From a virus: a stretch of 31,886 bases of DNA. Below are positions 14,545 to 24,240 of this stretch, piece after piece. The stretch spans positions 1 to 31,886 of IMG/VR virus record IMGVR_UViG_3300042691_029898; one strand, 5' to 3'. Within the stretch, counting starts at the first letter, position 1; every line of letters begins with the position of its first letter. The notes beneath the pieces are model-generated. The model was not told the origin of the DNA. It worked only from the letters and a program-made list of their open reading frames with translations, and searched no databases. The translations under genes and the position numbers were made by a program.

Positions 14545-17500
14545 ATGCCCAAATCATATAGAATCAGGACACAGGTTGGTGTTGATAAAGCCGTCAAAGT
14601 AAATTTAGAACAAGATTTTGAAAGTATCAACATACTCTCTCTTAAAATATTACAGAGTGACATCTACAATAGACAATGTTCTGATTATGGTGTTGTAGTG
14701 GGAAGAGTATTTGTGAATGGTGGGTTCGGATTACCAAACGCAAGAGTATCCGTTTTTATACCTTTAAGTGAAGAAGACTCATTGAATCCTGTCATAAGTG
14801 AGTTGTATCCTTACACGACAATTTCAGATGTTAGTGAGGATGGGTATAGGTATAATCTTTTACCAAAAGAACCATCATATGAAGGACACGCTGCCACGGG
14901 GACATTCCCAACAAAGGACGAAGTATTATTAGATCCAAGTTACATTGAAGTATATGACAAGTATTACAAATTCACAACAAGAACAAATGACAGTGGTGAT
15001 TATATGATATTTGGAGTTCCACTTGGAACACAAACATTTTTTTTAGATGTTGATTTATCTGATATTGGTTGTTTTTCTTTAGCACCACAAGATTTAATAC
15101 AAGCAGGTGTTGCAACCGAATCACAAGTAGATGGTGCTGGGTTCAAAACGTCTAATAGTTTAAGTGAATTACCACAAATAAAAACATTGAATAAAATTGT
15201 GGATATTGCACCATTATGGGGAGAACCTGAAATATGTCAGTTAGGTATTACAAGAGTAGATTTTGATTTGACATCTGAAGCAAATGTAAGGATTGAACCA
15301 AAGGCAATATTTATGGGTTCAATTGTTTCTACGACTGAAGACGATATGGTGAGAGCACGTTCTTGCAAACCAAAAAACAATACTGGAAATTTATGTGAGT
15401 TAGTTGCGGGACCTGGACAAATTTTATCAATTAGACAAACAATAAATACTGACAACGAGGGGTTTCCTATACTTGAACAACACAAACTAGAGGAAGATGG
15501 AAAATTAATTGATGGTGACGGTAGTTACTTGGTTAATCTTCCTATGAATTTGGACTATGTTTATACTAATGAATTCGGGGAACAAACCTTCTCGTCAGAC
15601 CCAACAGTTGGAATACCAACAAAAGGTAGATATAGATTCAAATTCAAATGGGAAAATGAAGGAGGATTACAAAACGAAGTCCAAAGAGCAAACTTTTTTG
15701 TCCCAAACATTAAAGAACATGGGTGGGAAACATCGGACTATGATGACGATCCATTAAAACAAGCACCCGTAACACAACCAACAATATCTTTTATAACCCA
15801 ACCTTTAATTCTAACAACATTTGCGAATATACCGTTTGCGGGCGACTTGATAAATCCAGTCCTTACAAACGTGGACAGCTTCCAAGTTTATATATCCCAA
15901 CAAGCGTTACCCACAAACTTCCAACCCTACTTAGGTGACGCTAACACGGCAATAACTGGTTTAACTGCAGGTAACATAGTTCAAATAGTCTTTACTCCGA
16001 CAGACCCAACATTGAACTCATCAATATTTTACACAGGAGCGAACGGGGCTCAAAATGAACTATTTCAAATAGTGGGACAACCTGTCGGTTCTACATACAC
16101 AACACCAAATAGTATTGGTTTAGTTTTCAGTGAAGTAATAAATACGAGTTCATACACCATTTTTATAAACGGAAATCAATATTTTGGTGATACTCAAGTT
16201 ATATCGTTAAACGCTGGTGATACAATAGAAGTTATACCAGTTTTCACAGATCCATTACAGCTTTCCACAATAATATATGACATATATGACGAGAATTACT
16301 TCAATCTATTGAAGTCATATTCATTCAGTTTAGATTGGGATGATTATGCTGACCCACAAGCGGCTATAGATTGTGAAGATAGTTTTTATGAATTTCATTA
16401 TAATAAAGTTTATACCACATCAATGTTTTTAGATAGGTATAAAAATGGTTTCGGTAGAGCAAGACATTTAGGAATAAAGGAAATAGACAATAGGACTTGT
16501 AAATCAACAACAAATACATTTCCTGTAAATGATGTTATAAGAAATTTTGATTTTTTATTTTTTGTATTTAACTTATTAATTAATATATTGAGCATTCCAT
16601 TATTGGTTATTCTTTTTGTTGCTCATTTAATTGCTTTTTTATGGCCCGTATTGAAATTGGTTTTAATTGTATTGGGAATATTTCTGATTAGAAATGCAAT
16701 TATAGAGTGTTATCAAAACATACAATCATCGATACAAATATTAAATGAAGCCGCAGGTACAGTAAGTAGTGGGGTAGGTTTTGTTGTTAATGTTACTAAT
16801 ATACTTGAGATAATAAGATTAACAGCTGTGATAGTCTTCCAAGCGTTACAATGTGCCTTCCAAGTAGCCTTAGCAGGGTTATTTACAGCAGGTGCAGCTA
16901 TTGCGGCATTAAGAGTAAATGATTTTCCAAGAATAGGACTACCAATGTTAGCGTATCCCGACTGCACAACCTGTGATTGTGATTGTGGTGTTGCAGAGTT
17001 AGGTGATAATTTTGATTCAGATAGTATATTACAACAAGTTGAAAGTGATGCTGCTAATAGTGAGGGACAGTTAGGTGGTGCACCTGTTTCTGCAAGTACA
17101 TCCACATCCTTTTTAGCCCCAATAAATAATGTTAATGTTTATGATATTATCCACCCGAATGCGGAACAACAAACACCAGAATCAGATCCGACAGAAGAGA
17201 ATGAAGGTAACTATTGGTGTAATAGTTCAAATCAATATCCATCATTTACTTGGGCATTAGGTGAAGGTTGTATAAAATCAAGTGTTCTAATATCCGCAAC
17301 ATTAGGGTATAATCGTTTGATTTCAGGGAGTGAGTCATTAGACATTGAAGACAATTATGGAGGAATTCCCGATAAGACAGGACTTCACGCCCCACAACCA
17401 TTCTTGTTTGCTGCCAGTTGCACTAACGGTACTAATGGTAATGGTAGTAGAAGATTTTTAGCATATCCTCAAACTGAAACATTTTCACAAAAACTTAATG

Positions 17501-20463
17501 AGTTTAATTATAGAGAAAAATATTTTGAAGGTGTAAATAGAGTGGGGGTAACTTTTAATTCACCACAAAACACAGGGGTTCATTTCGATCAACCATTAAT
17601 TATAATGGCAAAACCTGGAACTTTACAACAGTTAGGTATTGGTGAAGTTTTTTCTTTCCAAGATCCGAAACTATCAGATTGTAATCAAAACTTGACTGGT
17701 GTAACTTTTTATAACTCAATAACTGCGAACACTACAAATCAATTTGGTAATAATGCTGTTACAGGAACATCTTTTGCGACAACAAACATAACTGTCAATT
17801 ATGCAAACACAACAAATAAAAATACTAACTTGTCAGTTCAATACATTATTAACAATACGGGAAATACAGAAAACTTCTTACGTAATGTAATTGACATCGA
17901 ATACTTTCAAGTAATCACAGGTTTTACATATACAGAATTTGTAAATAACCCTCAATACACAACAAGTTTTTCTCAAAGATTCCCTAACAAATATTTGAAC
18001 CACTCAACAGTATTCATATACAAAAACGAGTGTGAAGCACTTACAAATAGTAATGCGGACATAGAGTTCTATCAAATACCGAATTCAATAACAACAATTT
18101 CGGGACATGAATCATATGAGATTTTAATATTGGCAAGAGGTGTTGATCCACACTCAGGAAAACACACAAATAAGTATGATTTATCAAGAATTTTTGGACA
18201 ATCATCAAATAATTTGGTTGTTGTTGAGGGACAATATTATTTGAATATACCAATACAAGGTTATACAAATGGAGATAAACCAAAAAGTCATAACTTTTCA
18301 AATAACACTACAGCACCAAACTTATATTTTCCCGCATATAATTTTACAATAAGTCCTAGTTATAATGTTGGGAGTGTAACATATAATCAATTTACACCAT
18401 TTACATCAAACTTACCTTATTATTATTTGTGTCCTGATGATACTACCGTTCCGAATATAGGAAACTATACACCAGGTTCAGGCTTCCCAACCATATCATC
18501 CCTTGGAACAACTGGTACATATGTTATGAATAGTGCAAATCCTTTGAGAAATAGATTTTTACCATTTACATCGCCATACGACACCCTACTACCTAATAAC
18601 TCTACAGACAATTATTATTTTGCAGGAGGTTCATTCACCGCATCACCCTTTAACCCGAACACAAGTAGTTTTGGGTTTTATAATGGATTTACTTTTAGTG
18701 ACAATGATTTCAGTAATTTTGATGAAATATATTGGCCCGTAGCAAGCGGACCGAGCCCATTGATAACTCCGTATGCTGTTTATTCACCAGCATATTATAG
18801 ATACAATTTATCACAAATACAATTCCCTAACCCAACATTGAACCCAACTCAATATTTGGTTATGAGAAGTGATAGAATACCAACTTCTACTAATGTAGAA
18901 AATGGGTTGGGAACAACTGGTTTTGGACTACATCAGAATAATAACTTTGCATATTACAGAGGTGGTGTATCATCAGTCCCTACCATTGGTTTTGCACCTG
19001 ACATTAACCAAGGACAAACAGTATTTGATGAAAGTGAATTTGTTCAAAATCTAACAAGCACGCTTAATTGTGATAACATGGTAGCTTTAGAGTGTTACAC
19101 AGGTAGTGGAACAAACATTGGTGTAGATAACAATTGTGTTATACCACCTAATAGAGTTAAAAGAGGTTGTTATTGTTTATTAAATTATAGAGAAAATGGT
19201 GGTATAATTGATAAATTATATCTTGTGGAATATGGGGCAGACGCAAGATTGTTCTTGGAATGGAAGGCAAGATTTACAATGACATTCGCAGCCTGTAGAG
19301 GTGTATTCGCACAAGTGTTTCAGAATAATTGGATTAATGGTGTTTTGTATATGTTTTCTTTTGGTAAAAATAATTTATATGAACTTGACGCACCTGATGA
19401 ACCAATTTATGAATATTGTAAAGATATTGTAGTTTATAATAAAATTACAAATGGATTTTACTATAGAAGTTCTCCATGGGACGGAACTGATTTTATTGGT
19501 GTAGAATCTCCACCAAAAAATTCTTCACTGATAAACAATTATCCTAAATATGGGTATAACGAAAAAAGAATACAATTCCCAACAACTGTAATGGATTTAG
19601 GTCCGAGAGACAAGTTCATAAATCAAATTTGTAATGATTCTGAATTTACTGGATATATTGCAGATCAGATACGTTCTACATCCTACAAAGATAATTCAGA
19701 TATAATACAAATGGGTTTTATTTCTAGATTATTAAACCAAAGGGTAATACAAAGACTTTTACCCGCATTTGACACTGGTGACGGAAGTACGGAAGGTAAA
19801 GGTATAATACAATTCTTTGATAGTACTAGGGAGGGAGAACGAATAGATGGTGATTTTGCACAAGCACTATCCATTAATTCTGAATGGAGAGTTACACCAT
19901 ATATTGAAGAAAACTACCCAAATAATTTCTTATATATTGGTAATGATGCAACACCCGATCAGAACCCTGTATTTGGTATTTTCTTTTCTTCATCAACAGA
20001 AGAGCTTCAGTATAGAAGAAGGATGACACCAGGTTCTGATACATATACAAACAATGGCTGCACAGTTATTGATTTTTATGGACACTCAACGGATCAGATT
20101 GTTCCTCATTATAAATGGCAAATAGCAAGTCCTGCGGCTTCTATTTTCGGAACTGAAAATAACAATTGGGTAACAACGTCCAATCAAAATGCCACAGGAA
20201 CAGGTTTCTATACACAGTATTATCAAAATCTGAATTTCAATAGAGTCAATGAATATTACTTGACATCTACAACCGATTACGGTTTTATAACTAATTTTGA
20301 TTTGAATGGAGATCCATTAATTTCTAATGCTAACACTATCAACGGTATTCCTGATGACAAACCAATTGTTGTTGGCGCACCATTTTTCTTTTATTTTGGT
20401 TTGAATAACGGAAAAACCGCGGTAGATAAGTTCATAAAACTATATGTGAGAACAGAAGAGTAA
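14545..20463 (+). CDS. Giant baseplate wedge-like protein with internal hydrophobic segments
   Basis: At 1972 residues this is the largest product here and about twice the size of T4 gp7, whose map position (after gp6) it occupies; the gp7 equivalence rests on order, not sequence. The N-terminal region (about 48-185) holds a carboxypeptidase-regulatory-like beta domain: DYGVVVGRVFVNGGFGLPNA, then VSVFIPL, closing with TNDSGDYMIFGVPLG. Two similar Ig-like units follow at about 445-496 and 535-578. Residues 670-716 and 757-789 are strongly hydrophobic, enough for about three membrane helices. A cysteine cluster (C807, C810, C812, C814) comes just after. The rest is Asn/Tyr/Thr-rich beta structure. 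Membrane-like helices are unexpected in a baseplate protein. The gene ends in a TAATG overlap with the next. Confidence 0.72.
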   Translation: MPKSYRIRTQVGVDKAVKVNLEQDFESINILSLKILQSDIYNRQCSDYGVVVGRVFVNGGFGLPNARVSVFIPLSEEDSLNPVISELYPYTTISDVSEDGYRYNLLPKEPSYEGHAATGTFPTKDEVLLDPSYIEVYDKYYKFTTRTNDSGDYMIFGVPLGTQTFFLDVDLSDIGCFSLAPQDLIQAGVATESQVDGAGFKTSNSLSELPQIKTLNKIVDIAPLWGEPEICQLGITRVDFDLTSEANVRIEPKAIFMGSIVSTTEDDMVRARSCKPKNNTGNLCELVAGPGQILSIRQTINTDNEGFPILEQHKLEEDGKLIDGDGSYLVNLPMNLDYVYTNEFGEQTFSSDPTVGIPTKGRYRFKFKWENEGGLQNEVQRANFFVPNIKEHGWETSDYDDDPLKQAPVTQPTISFITQPLILTTFANIPFAGDLINPVLTNVDSFQVYISQQALPTNFQPYLGDANTAITGLTAGNIVQIVFTPTDPTLNSSIFYTGANGAQNELFQIVGQPVGSTYTTPNSIGLVFSEVINTSSYTIFINGNQYFGDTQVISLNAGDTIEVIPVFTDPLQLSTIIYDIYDENYFNLLKSYSFSLDWDDYADPQAAIDCEDSFYEFHYNKVYTTSMFLDRYKNGFGRARHLGIKEIDNRTCKSTTNTFPVNDVIRNFDFLFFVFNLLINILSIPLLVILFVAHLIAFLWPVLKLVLIVLGIFLIRNAIIECYQNIQSSIQILNEAAGTVSSGVGFVVNVTNILEIIRLTAVIVFQALQCAFQVALAGLFTAGAAIAALRVNDFPRIGLPMLAYPDCTTCDCDCGVAELGDNFDSDSILQQVESDAANSEGQLGGAPVSASTSTSFLAPINNVNVYDIIHPNAEQQTPESDPTEENEGNYWCNSSNQYPSFTWALGEGCIKSSVLISATLGYNRLISGSESLDIEDNYGGIPDKTGLHAPQPFLFAASCTNGTNGNGSRRFLAYPQTETFSQKLNEFNYREKYFEGVNRVGVTFNSPQNTGVHFDQPLIIMAKPGTLQQLGIGEVFSFQDPKLSDCNQNLTGVTFYNSITANTTNQFGNNAVTGTSFATTNITVNYANTTNKNTNLSVQYIINNTGNTENFLRNVIDIEYFQVITGFTYTEFVNNPQYTTSFSQRFPNKYLNHSTVFIYKNECEALTNSNADIEFYQIPNSITTISGHESYEILILARGVDPHSGKHTNKYDLSRIFGQSSNNLVVVEGQYYLNIPIQGYTNGDKPKSHNFSNNTTAPNLYFPAYNFTISPSYNVGSVTYNQFTPFTSNLPYYYLCPDDTTVPNIGNYTPGSGFPTISSLGTTGTYVMNSANPLRNRFLPFTSPYDTLLPNNSTDNYYFAGGSFTASPFNPNTSSFGFYNGFTFSDNDFSNFDEIYWPVASGPSPLITPYAVYSPAYYRYNLSQIQFPNPTLNPTQYLVMRSDRIPTSTNVENGLGTTGFGLHQNNNFAYYRGGVSSVPTIGFAPDINQGQTVFDESEFVQNLTSTLNCDNMVALECYTGSGTNIGVDNNCVIPPNRVKRGCYCLLNYRENGGIIDKLYLVEYGADARLFLEWKARFTMTFAACRGVFAQVFQNNWINGVLYMFSFGKNNLYELDAPDEPIYEYCKDIVVYNKITNGFYYRSSPWDGTDFIGVESPPKNSSLINNYPKYGYNEKRIQFPTTVMDLGPRDKFINQICNDSEFTGYIADQIRSTSYKDNSDIIQMGFISRLLNQRVIQRLLPAFDTGDGSTEGKGIIQFFDSTREGERIDGDFAQALSINSEWRVTPYIEENYPNNFLYIGNDATPDQNPVFGIFFSSSTEELQYRRRMTPGSDTYTNNGCTVIDFYGHSTDQIVPHYKWQIASPAASIFGTENNNWVTTSNQNATGTGFYTQYYQNLNFNRVNEYYLTSTTDYGFITNFDLNGDPLISNANTINGIPDDKPIVVGAPFFFYFGLNNGKTAVDKFIKLYVRTEE
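16552..16911 (+). other. Hydrophobic, membrane-helix-like region inside the giant baseplate protein
   Basis: Residues 670-716 (FLFFVFNLLINILSIPLLV, then FVAHLIAFLWPVLKLVLIVL) are almost free of charge apart from H694 and K704, room for two helices. Residues 757-789 (IRLTAVIVFQALQCAFQVAL, then AGLFTAGAAIAAL) make a third. A polar linker of about 40 residues separates them. The frame is intact on both sides, so this is not a frameshift artefact. Confidence 0.75.
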
Positions 20464-22220
20464 TGGGTATTGATGATACAAATAAAATTATTTTAGGTAG
20501 CCAAAGGTTCCAAGGAGCAACTGACATAGATTTGTCAGAAAAGATTGTATTACAACAAACATCCAAAGAACAAGTAGAGTATGATAGATATATTGATGTG
20601 AATTTACTTACAGTGTTTGACAAAGAAAGACAAAATTCGAACACATTCAGACCCGTATCAAAGTATTCTGTGGTTTTCAAAAATGCATACCAAGGAGTAT
20701 CCTCGTATGAACCGTATTATAATTATCTTTTTTATACGAATATTATACAAAATACTCAAAATACTTTGTGTTACCCAAATGTTCAACAGGCATGGTCTGG
20801 TTTTCCACAATATACGGAGTTTGATTTTATCAGAACCGATAATGATAAACCAGGTTATACCATAGGACAAAGTAATCATCAACCATTTGTGTCTAAAAGT
20901 GCTACGACATATAATTGGAATCACTACATTAGTTATCCGTTTGATAATGATTATAACAAAGTTTTATACATGAATGACCCAGAATTTGTTATAACATGGT
21001 ATTGGGTTTCGGGTGATGGTATTCCATATTACATAAAAGAAATAAATAATAATATAATATCATTCAGATGTCCGATGAAACACGGTTTATCTGTTGGTGA
21101 ATACGTTAATCTTGGTATTACTTACAATAACATAAATAGTTTTATGGTAACATCTTTGGGTGATAATGGTTCAGGTAGTGATGAATACATTTTTAACATA
21201 GATAATGTAGGTTTTGTCGGTGGGACTTTTAGTCAAGGAGTTACGGGTAATCTCAAAAGAGTAATTAATCCTGACTATTCAGGTGAGACAACATCAGAAT
21301 ATTATGTAAGAAAACATAAGATTATTACAAACCCACAAGATGCGGTTGTTGTGAATAGTGGTTTTGAACAAAACATATTTAATTTGGTGACACAGTATGA
21401 GAAAGTATATTCAGGTGGGACACCATTACAATCATTATCACCATCTTCTTGCCCAAGAACCTCAATATTAGAAGGGAGTCAAAGTTACAATATTTCTTTT
21501 AGTCGTGATATTGTGTTAAATAATTTAATAGATAATCAAAAAAGACCCGTAACTGAAATATATTTCACAACTGTTTGGAAAGGATATTACGGATGGACTA
21601 ATAGACTAAAAGAAGGACATTTTTTCAACGCTTATTTAGATGGTAACACACCAAATGCTTGGTGGGATTCAAATAATACTTTGTCAGACAGCACAATACC
21701 ATTTGGAACATACTTCCCAAATAATATAAATGGAATTTATCCATGTTATTATACAGAAAATTTGTTAAGTGGTGATACTATTGACGGTGATTATTGTGAG
21801 TGGAATGATTATGAACAAAAAGAAAGAGTAATATCATCAAAACTACATAAATTCACGTTTAACCAAAATTATTTTACAACATTTGATGAAACACCAAATA
21901 CCAATAAATTTGGTTATTATTACTTTCCACTCAACCCAATGAAACTAAAAGTGTATTCTGAATATGTGGAGGAAGGAGAGGCTGAATTAGTTGAAGATAT
22001 ACCACCTTACGCTTTTTTCTCTAACTTGGCAAATGGGTTTAGATGGAGAGATATTTATCCCTATGGTTACGTTGATAGTGATGGTTTGGGTGTGGACTAC
22101 CCATTTACCAACGGAAAACACTACCCCTTCAAGAATACGATATTTAGAATATTTTCAGAAGGAATAGGAACACAAAACATAACAACAATACAAGACCCGA
22201 CAATAGATGGATGTGAGTAA
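20463..22220 (+). CDS. Baseplate or tail structural protein, unknown family
   Basis: I do not recognise this 585-residue protein by sequence. It is rich in Tyr, Asn, Phe and Gly, and looks wholly beta-structured with no signal peptide or membrane segment. Recognisable stretches are GIPYYIKEINNNIISFRCPM followed by KHGLSVGEYVNL (a beta-hairpin-rich domain near 195-225), TEIYFTTVWKGYYGWTNRLK near 365-384, and a C-terminal YPFTNGKHYPFKNTIFRIFS. It starts inside the stop of the giant wedge gene (TAATG), so it is co-translated with it. Position after gp6 and the wedge protein corresponds to T4 gp8/gp9, and size is nearer gp10, but I see no motif to choose. Wedge or fibre-connector function is inferred from context. 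Confidence 0.72.
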   Translation: MGIDDTNKIILGSQRFQGATDIDLSEKIVLQQTSKEQVEYDRYIDVNLLTVFDKERQNSNTFRPVSKYSVVFKNAYQGVSSYEPYYNYLFYTNIIQNTQNTLCYPNVQQAWSGFPQYTEFDFIRTDNDKPGYTIGQSNHQPFVSKSATTYNWNHYISYPFDNDYNKVLYMNDPEFVITWYWVSGDGIPYYIKEINNNIISFRCPMKHGLSVGEYVNLGITYNNINSFMVTSLGDNGSGSDEYIFNIDNVGFVGGTFSQGVTGNLKRVINPDYSGETTSEYYVRKHKIITNPQDAVVVNSGFEQNIFNLVTQYEKVYSGGTPLQSLSPSSCPRTSILEGSQSYNISFSRDIVLNNLIDNQKRPVTEIYFTTVWKGYYGWTNRLKEGHFFNAYLDGNTPNAWWDSNNTLSDSTIPFGTYFPNNINGIYPCYYTENLLSGDTIDGDYCEWNDYEQKERVISSKLHKFTFNQNYFTTFDETPNTNKFGYYYFPLNPMKLKVYSEYVEEGEAELVEDIPPYAFFSNLANGFRWRDIYPYGYVDSDGLGVDYPFTNGKHYPFKNTIFRIFSEGIGTQNITTIQDPTIDGCE

Positions 22221-23019
22221 ATATAAATTAAGATTGCCTTTGTTAGATCAACAAATCAATATTCCTATTGAAATCAAATGGGATTTTTCTGAACGTGATC
22301 AGGCAATTGATGTTTATCAAGAAGAAGTGGTTACAAATATAATTGGAGATCCGAGTGATTTTGAACTGACAAGATTCTCTCATGAACCATATCTTTCTGC
22401 AAATACAGGTGATTTTGTGACTAAAATATTTTATGAATTCAAGTTTTTCGATACAGGACAAACTTTGAGTAATGCGAGTTCTTGGGTGACATCGTATCAA
22501 TTTGCGGAGTTCAGCCCGAAAGAAATATATGAGTATGTAAAACCATTCACAAATTCCTTTTTCAAACTGGATTTTTACGATAATAGAAATAAAGGACAAC
22601 AAAAAAATTACTTTACAATCATTTTACCAGTACAGCAAGGATTTACAGAAACAGTTACTTTATCCACATTTTTACAAAATGTAAAAATAAAAATACCCAA
22701 AATGGGATTAGACTTTGTGGGTGATAAAGAAGGATTTTTCATCTATTGGTTAAAAAATAGAAATTATTTCAATTTGGACGAGTTTTATATGAGTGCCAAA
22801 TTTTTTGACGCAAAAAATGGTGTGTTCAGAAGAATGATGACACAACCACAATCAGTTTTTCCTGGTAATTATTTTAATTTCGATCCTGACGACTATTACT
22901 ACTATAGGGTAAAAATAGATTACAATAAACAAACATATGAGGTGTTTTCAACGCTAACAAACAACAGAGTTGGTGATGAAATAAATCCTGTAATGTGGTA
23001 TGAATTAGTAAGTGCATAA
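22207..23019 (+). CDS. Tail structural protein, unknown family
   Basis: The 270-residue product is not one I recognise. It is beta-rich and aromatic (YEFKFFDTGQTLSNASSW, FFKLDFYDNRNKGQQKNYF, DPDDYYYYRVKIDYN) and opens with KYKLRLPLLDQQINIPIEIK, where early strands follow a short polar lead. There are no cysteines, membrane helices or catalytic motifs. The ATG at 22207 overlaps the preceding gene by 14 bases; an in-frame GTG at 22213 is an alternative. It ends with a TAATG overlap into the next gene. The tight arrangement with its neighbours supports a baseplate or tail-fibre-attachment subunit, without indicating which. Confidence 0.7.
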   Translation: MDVSKYKLRLPLLDQQINIPIEIKWDFSERDQAIDVYQEEVVTNIIGDPSDFELTRFSHEPYLSANTGDFVTKIFYEFKFFDTGQTLSNASSWVTSYQFAEFSPKEIYEYVKPFTNSFFKLDFYDNRNKGQQKNYFTIILPVQQGFTETVTLSTFLQNVKIKIPKMGLDFVGDKEGFFIYWLKNRNYFNLDEFYMSAKFFDAKNGVFRRMMTQPQSVFPGNYFNFDPDDYYYYRVKIDYNKQTYEVFSTLTNNRVGDEINPVMWYELVSA

Positions 23020-24197
23020 TGCAAGAACAAAAGTATTACTATAGAATATCACCAGAAAATATTGTAGGGGACTTGATTACAGTTCCTTACACAGGTATTA
23101 CTGATATTACAGAATTAGTCGATCCGTGTTGTCCTGAATTAACAGGAAATACACTTTCTACAATTGTTGGTGAAACAGGATATTACCTCCCTATGTCATT
23201 AGTGTTATCAGGTGGAACAAATGGGGAATCACTCCTTACTTGTTTGACAATACCGATTCTTTTGACAGAAACAACAATAGATTTTGGTTATTACACACCC
23301 TTTGATGGGGCAGCAATACAAAAAGATGTAATTACTAATTTTTTATATTCAGGCGATGTAGTCAATCCATACCTCGTTACCTTTTTTAACACATCAGAAC
23401 AAGAGTATATAAAATTTCTAAAAATATGTACATTTGTGGTAGATTGGGGAGACGGTTCTCCTTTACAAACATTGACAAGTCCAAACCCTGTCTCACACAT
23501 TTATCCGTTTGCTACTACAGAATATGAGATTACACTCACTTGTTACTCACCATGGGGTATCTCAAACGTTACAAAACCAATAAGTATTCCCTATGATGAA
23601 ACTGTGAATATACCAAACCCACAGGGAACTGCTTTTTTTACCGCAACAGGTTGCACTTGGACAGCATCACCAGTGAGTTATGACTACATATTCACAGGGG
23701 ATTCTAATACCAATCTTATAGATTTTGATACAAGTAACTACACGACAACACCATTTTTGATAACAGGATATACACAAAGTTCCATAAATGACTTATCACA
23801 ATATGGCCCAAAAAGTAATTTATATGGAGGTAAATTCAAACTGAATATACCCGTGACAGGAACATCAGGTTCTGTGGGGACTGTATTCGGGCCTGACCCA
23901 AGTAATACTTATACCGCATATACAATAGATGATATTGTATATTGGGACTTGAAAGACGGAACAACTTTGTTCTTCGTCGAATCGAGTGGTATAACAGTAA
24001 ATGAATACACACTTTCAGCATTAACAAAAAATGAAGCATTACTAAATGTAATAGATGAACCCCAAATTATTACCACATTGTTTGTTGAAAGAGGAAAAAT
24101 ATCACCATTAGAATCTGTTCAAAGGTTAGGTGAGGTTGATAATTTGGGAGACATAAGTAAATACGGTTATGGGTATTTTAAGGTTAAAAAATATTAA
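23019..24197 (+). CDS. Tail protein with a PKD-like domain
   Basis: This 392-residue protein contains a PKD-type beta-sandwich at about 134-195: TFVVDWGDGSPLQTL has the classic WGDGS, followed by VSHIYPFATTEYEITLTCYS, which supplies the expected H-x-Y and Y-x-I-x-L-T strands. PKD domains are common in secreted and surface proteins and in phage virion proteins, where they act as spacers or carbohydrate/protein binding modules. The first 130 residues (with CCPELTG near 31-37) and the C-terminal part (YTIDDIVYWDLKDGTTLFFV) are beta-rich and unrecognised. Context points to an external baseplate or fibre component. It is translationally coupled to the preceding gene by TAATG, and its stop is followed by the only gap in this part of the block that carries a promoter-like motif. 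Confidence 0.75.
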   Translation: MQEQKYYYRISPENIVGDLITVPYTGITDITELVDPCCPELTGNTLSTIVGETGYYLPMSLVLSGGTNGESLLTCLTIPILLTETTIDFGYYTPFDGAAIQKDVITNFLYSGDVVNPYLVTFFNTSEQEYIKFLKICTFVVDWGDGSPLQTLTSPNPVSHIYPFATTEYEITLTCYSPWGISNVTKPISIPYDETVNIPNPQGTAFFTATGCTWTASPVSYDYIFTGDSNTNLIDFDTSNYTTTPFLITGYTQSSINDLSQYGPKSNLYGGKFKLNIPVTGTSGSVGTVFGPDPSNTYTAYTIDDIVYWDLKDGTTLFFVESSGITVNEYTLSALTKNEALLNVIDEPQIITTLFVERGKISPLESVQRLGEVDNLGDISKYGYGYFKVKKY

Positions 24198-24203
24198 ACT
24201 TTG

Positions 24204-24211
24204 TATTTATT
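24204..24211 (+). promoter_or_regulatory. Candidate phage promoter motif inside the tail block
   Basis: TATTTATT, followed by AAAAGATAAA, in a 43-base gap; its first base is 37 bases before the GTG start. No terminator precedes it, so it would boost distal tail genes rather than begin an isolated unit. Confidence 0.42.
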
Positions 24212-24240
24212 AAAAGATAAACATATATAAAATTTAAGTT

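Noticed and set aside
16500-17000. Frameshift or fused membrane-protein gene within the giant baseplate gene
   Set aside because: The reading frame is continuous with similar codon choice, and typical structural sequence resumes on both sides; no start signal is visible inside.
16713-17105. 130-aa minus-strand reading frame opposite the hydrophobic region
   Set aside because: It lies wholly within the giant baseplate gene, has no promoter, start context or recognisable domain, and all neighbouring genes are on the + strand.
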